Source of the DNA: Bog-756 sp038210245
GTDB lineage: Bacteria > Actinomycetota > Acidimicrobiia > Acidimicrobiales > RAAP-2
NCBI GenBank assembly: GCA_038210245.1
Contig: JBBQWW010000111.1
Coordinates: 1-9,158, forward strand
Direction: 5' to 3'
Length of the DNA stretch: 9,158 bases
The notes under the pieces were generated by a model. The model had not been told where the DNA came from, ran no database searches, and was given only the letters and a program-made list of their open reading frames with translations. This document shows, piece by piece, positions 6,212 through 9,158 of the stretch. A program made the position numbers and the translations under genes. Numbering within the stretch: the stretch's first letter is position 1; the number at the start of each line of letters is the position of its first letter.

Positions 6212-6774
6212 AACCCCCGGGTCGGTTGTCGCTAAATGATACGGGCCCCCTCCGCCACCCCTGCCCTCCCCGCTCGAGTGGGCGTGCCCGGCGCCAGCCC
6301 GCCTTGTCCTCCGCCTCAGGCCCTGGGCCCGGTACGCGGGGTTGTTGGGTCGCTTCGCCTCGGTCGTCCCCTCTTTCCGATGGCGTTCGGACGGAGTCGG
6401 CGTCACGACGTGAACCTCGTGCACCTGAGGCGTGTCCGTTCTCACCCAAGCTTGCGATGTTGAAGGTGCGGAGGTTGTCGGTGACGGTCTTTACTGTCAG
6501 GTGGACCGACATAATGCGGTGGGTGACCGCGACCGGCGTCCGGATCCCTTCCAGGAGAACGTCCACGAGGATACCGGCTCAGTCGGTCATCGCCGCATTA
6601 CCAACGTGTCCACTCCGAGTGGGGAATCTCACACCGGCACTACTGCCAAGTACCAGATCGCTAAATCCACCTTTCCGGGCTGACTGTTCCCACGCCGGCC
6701 ACTCGGCCGTTCCCGACAATGTCACCTCCGGGCGCCTTGTAGTGGCTACCAGTGTTCATGAAGGACTCTGTTAG
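6212..6774. other. Gene-poor stretch with decayed sequence
   Basis: No gene is supported. Plus- and minus-strand frames stay open through much of it (for example minus 6144-6566), but they are Arg/Pro/Gly-rich in the way of GC-rich non-coding DNA. The minus-frame segment around 6440-6560 (MSVHLTVKTVTDNLRTFNIASLGENG) looks the most protein-like and includes the repeat described at 6476-6512. It may be a remnant of a lost gene or mobile element. Confidence 0.4.
6476..6512. repeat. Nested inverted repeat, partly shared with 8223-8247
   Basis: TGTCGG-TGAC (6476-6485) is followed after 10 bases by GTCA (6496-6499) and, after a further 6 bases, by CCGACA (6506-6511), a ten-pair imperfect hairpin with TG...CA ends. 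Its right side, GGTGGACCGACAT (6500-6512), recurs exactly at 8235-8247, preceded in both places by CTT-pyrimidine-AC. This may be the end of an old insertion sequence, but no transposase is left. Confidence 0.35.
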
Positions 6775-6999
6775 GCCCTGGGCAAGGCCACCACTCTGAG
6801 AGGAGACGTTTCCGGACCGAAATCCTACGGGGTCTCCGTGGTTGTGAGTCGCTGGTGGACAGACGGTTCTCAGAGCTCCCGGGAGTACCTGATCGCCCCC
6901 GCTGGCCCTGAAGCCATCTTGGAGTTGCTCGGCAGCGCCGTAGAAAGTGTCGCCGTGAATGCTTTACGCGCTTACGAGCTCATAACCATCATTCGGTGA
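6775..6999 (+). pseudogene. Interrupted or partial ORF of unknown function
   Basis: From just after a TAG at 6772-6774 to TGA 6997-6999 the plus strand reads 74 coherent codons with GC-rich third positions, including SYGVSVVVSRWWTDG, REYLIAPAGPEAILELLGSAVES and VNALRAYELITIIR. The upstream frame continues on the other side of the TAG (VVATSVHEGLC). No ATG starts it; the first usable start is GTG 6838, without a ribosome-binding site, giving 53 residues. The most economical reading is the C-terminal remnant of a broken gene; a short real gene from GTG 6838 is possible. Its last bases overlap the convergent exporter gene by 11 bp. No family is recognised. Confidence 0.33.
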
Positions 7000-7924
7000 C
7001 GACCTGCTCGGTCAGCGAAGAGTCCGTGGTGTCCTCATCGGGGTTGGCATGAAAGCCGTTGTGCCACGGACGGACATAGGCCACCCAAGTCGTAGCGACC
7101 GCGAGCAGAACCGCACAGAGAATCCACCCCAGGGCCGTTGTGCCTACACCCACGTATTTCATGCCAGAGGCAAATATCACGAATGTGATTGCCGGTCGGA
7201 TGTATTTGTCGGGAGCTCGAGAGGATAAGAGCGACCCCACGAGCACTCCCGGGATGCTTCCAACGATGATGGAAGTGGTCACCGCGAATTCGACATGTCC
7301 GAACACCAGCGCACCGAGGGCGGCCGCAGCGGTGAGTGGTACGGCCTGAGCAAGGTCAGTACCCACCAGTTGGTTGGCTCCAAGCATTGGGTACAGAAAG
7401 AGGAGCATGACGATCATCAATGATCCCGATCCAACGGACGTGATGCCAACGATCATGCCAACGATCATGCCGATGGCCATCGTGGGGATCGGTCGAACGA
7501 CGAGCTCGTGAACGATCGCCTTCCGCTTCTGACCTGAGCGCCGGTCAAGGAAGTAGCGAAGCACCATGGCCGCAGCACCGATGAGCAGCGCTGCCCCGAG
7601 CGCCTTTTCGATACGAAGCTGCGATTCCTTGGCATTTCCCATGAGGTGCAGCACATACGACCCAAGGAAGGCCATCGGCACCGACCCAACCACGAGCCAA
7701 CCGACCAATCGGAAGTTGATCGTCTTCTTCGACATGTGAACGGCCGCTCCGACTGGCCGCATGAAGACGGCGGCGACGAGATCGCTTGAAATAGCCGTTG
7801 CCGGCTTCACGTTGAACAGCAGGATGAGCATCGGGGTCATCAGTGCTCCGCCCCCGGCACCCGTGAGTCCAACAAGGAATCCCACCAAGGCGCTGCCAAT
7901 TACGATGTACGGGTCGATCCCCAC
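6989..7924 (-). CDS. TauE/SafE (TSUP) family membrane anion exporter
   Basis: This 311-residue integral membrane protein belongs to the TauE/SafE family, whose members move sulfite, sulfoacetate or other organosulfur and carboxylate anions. The family's internal duplication is clear. The first half opens with GFLVGLTGAGGGALMTPML (15-33) and SSDLVAAVFMRPVGA (46-60); the second repeats this as GMIVGITSVGSGSLMIVML (156-174) and GTDLAQAVPLTAAAALGALVFG (188-209). About eight hydrophobic segments are visible. A basic loop (RRSGQKRK, 128-135) separates the halves, and the C-terminal tail (288-311) is acidic. It starts at GTG 7922-7924 with an AAGGGGGG ribosome-binding site and an in-frame stop upstream; length is normal. 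No taurine, sulfite or sulfur-oxidation gene lies nearby, so the substrate cannot be assigned. Confidence 0.92.
   Translation of the reverse strand: MGIDPYIVIGSALVGFLVGLTGAGGGALMTPMLILLFNVKPATAISSDLVAAVFMRPVGAAVHMSKKTINFRLVGWLVVGSVPMAFLGSYVLHLMGNAKESQLRIEKALGAALLIGAAAMVLRYFLDRRSGQKRKAIVHELVVRPIPTMAIGMIVGMIVGITSVGSGSLMIVMLLFLYPMLGANQLVGTDLAQAVPLTAAAALGALVFGHVEFAVTTSIIVGSIPGVLVGSLLSSRAPDKYIRPAITFVIFASGMKYVGVGTTALGWILCAVLLAVATTWVAYVRPWHNGFHANPDEDTTDSSLTEQVVTE
7443..7471. repeat. 12-bp tandem repeat inside the exporter gene
   Basis: The 12-base unit ATGCCAACGATC is present twice in tandem (7443-7454, 7455-7466), followed by a further 5 bases of the unit. On the coding strand it duplicates the residues Gly-Met-Ile-Val just before the second signature motif, keeping the reading frame. 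Confidence 0.8.
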
Positions 7925-7941
7925 AGACTTATCCCCCCCTT

Positions 7942-7977
7942 CCTATTGACTCTATCGGTTAAGGAGGACGTTGACAA
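7942..7977 (-). promoter_or_regulatory. Sigma70-type promoter of the TauE/SafE gene
   Basis: On the minus strand TTGTCA (7972-7977, five of six bases of the consensus) and TAGAGT (7949-7954, four of six) are separated by exactly 17 bp. The predicted start near 7942 gives an 18-base leader that contains the ribosome-binding site. No operator was recognised. Confidence 0.65.
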
Positions 7978-8114
7978 GGGGCAGGGCTGCTCAGGCTGAA
8001 GCCGAGGGCTTTGTCGCGTTCGCCCATTTGGCGCGGCCGCTCAAAATCGGGTGAGATCCAGCGGCCGACATCTGAGAGCTTGCTGCCCGCCAGAAGTAGG
8101 CAGCGAGTGCAGAT

Positions 8115-8138
8115 ACCCGGAAGGCGTCAACTCCGGGT
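8115..8138. repeat. GC-rich hairpin of uncertain role
   Basis: ACCCGGA (8115-8121) pairs perfectly with TCCGGGT (8132-8138) across a 10-base loop. It lies between gene-poor flanks without a T-tract on either strand. It could be a terminator for a lost gene or an element end. Confidence 0.35.
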
Positions 8139-8222
8139 CTACCGTCTCACGACTAACTCAGCACGCACGATCCAGACTGAATCCGGCCATGGACGCCTGG
8201 CGGATAGGGAAACCGTCATCAA

Positions 8223-8247
8223 CTTCACAATCTCGGTGGACCGACAT
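8223..8247. repeat. Second copy of the GGTGGACCGACAT repeat
   Basis: The 13 bases at 8235-8247 are identical and in the same orientation as 6500-6512. The flank CTTCAC (8223-8228) parallels CTTTAC (6489-6494), with one base of length difference in between. The left inverted arm seen at 6476 is absent here. Confidence 0.35.
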
Positions 8248-8414
8248 CGGGGGACGATCCCACCGTGGATCATCAGGGTCGTGCCGAATGCAGTAGGTCG
8301 CATTTGATACCGTGCCGACCAGCCGTCACTCTCCGAACAACGGTTCGATCGCTGGATGGCAACAGTCCATCTCGGTGATCCTGTTGGCGAGCGCTGTCTT
8401 TTGAAGTAGGAAGG

Positions 8415-9158
8415 TCAGCCGGCTGCCACTGATATCGACCTGAGCGGGAAGGGGGGTCGGTGTTTCAGTCCCGGTGAGGACACCGCGAGATCCACCCGGG
8501 TCGCCCCGGAAAGGACGGAAACCGGTATCTCCACCACCCCCTGCCTTGTGCTTGACGGCAGTACTCGCCCCGCCCCGTCGGAAGCAATGATCTGGGCATT
8601 GTCCAATCCGGGGCCGAGTCGAAGCCGTAGTGTAACGGCCTTCGTGGCCGGGCTAGTTATGTATATAGACGCTCGCGTGCCAACGGCGGCGAGCCCATAC
8701 ACCAAGGGCACCCAGCCTTCGCCGGGAAAGAGTCGGACCCCGGGAACCGAGCTGGTGAAGTCGGGCATCGTTAGGTGGATCCTCGATGCCAGAGTTGGAG
8801 CCACCGAGACGACGAGATTTCCAAACTGCAGATTCGCTGCGGCTGGAGATAGGTACCCGGGCCCGACTTGAGAGATCTGGGCACAGGTCGATTGGGACGT
8901 TTCGAGAGTCCGCGTCTGATTGGTGACACCAATGTCGTTGAGCGTTCCGGTCCACTCCTCATTCCGCAGCGCCACCCACAGGGGATACTCGAACATCACC
9001 CAGTTGGCTATCCCCGCCTTAGCCTCGATCCACCGACCGACGACCTGGCAGTGCAGTGAATCGGGTGGTCTGCATCGGCAAGGGTCGGCCGGCTTGGTGC
9101 TGACTTCTTCAGCGGCCGTCGGAGCGTGTGAGGCCACGGGTTTGTGATTCTCATCGAT
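8415..9158 (-). CDS. C-terminal part of an unidentified, probably extracytoplasmic protein (partial)
   Basis: The minus-strand frame is open from the right edge to TGA at 8415-8417, at least 247 codons. The true start is probably outside the window; GTG 9135-9137 is an internal candidate without a ribosome-binding site. Counting from that GTG, residues about 45-60 (ANWVMFEYPLWVALR) are aromatic-rich. Residues about 62-225 look like a beta-sandwich: WTGTLNDIGVTNQTRTLE, SSVPGVRLFPGEGWVPLVYGLA, ASIYITSPATKAVTLRLRLGPGL and VVEIPVSVLSGATRVDLAVSS. Alternating hydrophobic strands, many Ser/Thr and no charged clusters suggest a domain outside the membrane, perhaps the tail of a membrane glycosyltransferase or a carbohydrate-binding module. 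I do not recognise the family. The first 40 residues, rich in Pro and Cys, are less protein-like and could hide a frameshift. Confidence 0.55.
   Translation of the reverse strand: MDENHKPVASHAPTAAEEVSTKPADPCRCRPPDSLHCQVVGRWIEAKAGIANWVMFEYPLWVALRNEEWTGTLNDIGVTNQTRTLETSQSTCAQISQVGPGYLSPAAANLQFGNLVVSVAPTLASRIHLTMPDFTSSVPGVRLFPGEGWVPLVYGLAAVGTRASIYITSPATKAVTLRLRLGPGLDNAQIIASDGAGRVLPSSTRQGVVEIPVSVLSGATRVDLAVSSPGLKHRPPFPLRSISVAAG

Larger units (their letters stand above)
7978..8414. other. Gene-poor stretch upstream of the exporter
   Basis: No gene is supported. A 98-codon plus-strand frame at 8011-8307 has a basic, motif-free product. The stretch contains the hairpin at 8115-8138 and the repeat copy at 8223-8247, which together suggest remnants of mobile or structured DNA. 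Confidence 0.4.

Noticed and set aside
5977..6774. 265-codon plus-strand frame starting inside the hydrolase gene
   Set aside because: The first part is out of frame with the hydrolase; the rest is Arg/Ser/Pro-rich. Only the piece around its end was kept as part of the interrupted frame.
1566..8034. 14-base inverted match GCGCCAAATGGGCG (1566-1579) and its complement (8021-8034), both next to GCGCGGCCGC
   Set aside because: A match of this length is plausible by chance in GC-rich DNA of this size. The adjoining decamer is in direct orientation, so the pair does not extend as one repeat.
8330..8360. GGTTCGATC reminiscent of a tRNA T-loop
   Set aside because: No matching acceptor, D or anticodon stems surround it, and no CCA end is present.
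1..9158. Both window ends carry CATCGAT, suggesting circularity
   Set aside because: A seven-base overlap is far too short, and the broken vapC at the left does not join in frame with the partial gene at the right.
1..9158. CRISPR array or clustered direct repeats
   Set aside because: No regularly spaced repeats were seen; the only repeats are two dispersed 13-base copies and one 12-base tandem unit.

Overview
The window is GC-rich DNA that looks actinobacterial. The evidence is a MazEF pair of the mycobacterial MazEF9 type, frequent GTG starts, G-rich ribosome-binding sites, promoters that imply leaderless mRNAs, and secreted proteins with Ala-rich signal peptides. The style of the substrate-binding protein and of the SGNH domain recalls Acidimicrobiia-like soil or aquatic actinobacteria, but the sequence alone does not fix the taxon. 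No tRNA, rRNA, CRISPR array or intact insertion sequence was seen.

Layout. Positions 1-600 hold a minus-strand Phd/VapB-type antitoxin that is intact, followed by its PIN-domain (VapC) toxin, which is broken by several frameshifts and runs off the left edge. Positions 795-1372 hold an intact plus-strand mazE-mazF pair. Positions 1373-2206 are gene-poor: one doubtful 84-residue ORF and a possible 24-residue membrane peptide. Positions 2207-3721 (minus) encode a secreted branched-chain-amino-acid-type ABC substrate-binding protein with no permease or ATPase beside it. Divergent from it, 4224-6182 (plus) encodes a 652-residue secreted protein made of a signal peptide, an SGNH/GDSL-hydrolase fold, a putative Ig (He_PIG) domain and an alpha/beta-hydrolase. 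Positions 6183-6988 are gene-poor, with a hairpin, an interrupted ORF and a repeat remnant. Positions 6989-7924 (minus) encode a TauE/SafE (TSUP) anion exporter with a clear promoter. After another gene-poor stretch, 8415-9158 (minus) holds the C-terminal part of an unidentified, probably extracytoplasmic protein cut by the right edge.

How the parts relate. The two toxin-antitoxin loci are back to back and probably independent; one has decayed to an orphan antitoxin. The substrate-binding protein and the hydrolase share a 502-bp divergent spacer and are both exported, so a joint role in releasing and capturing a small nutrient is possible but unproven. The most unusual item is the hydrolase: its SGNH domain has lost every recognisable catalytic residue (GDS to GDW, GxND to GADD, His block to Gln), while the fused alpha/beta-hydrolase keeps its HGG and GNSAGG motifs. 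It reads as a pseudoenzyme domain joined to a live enzyme. I did not find a complete new multi-gene system.
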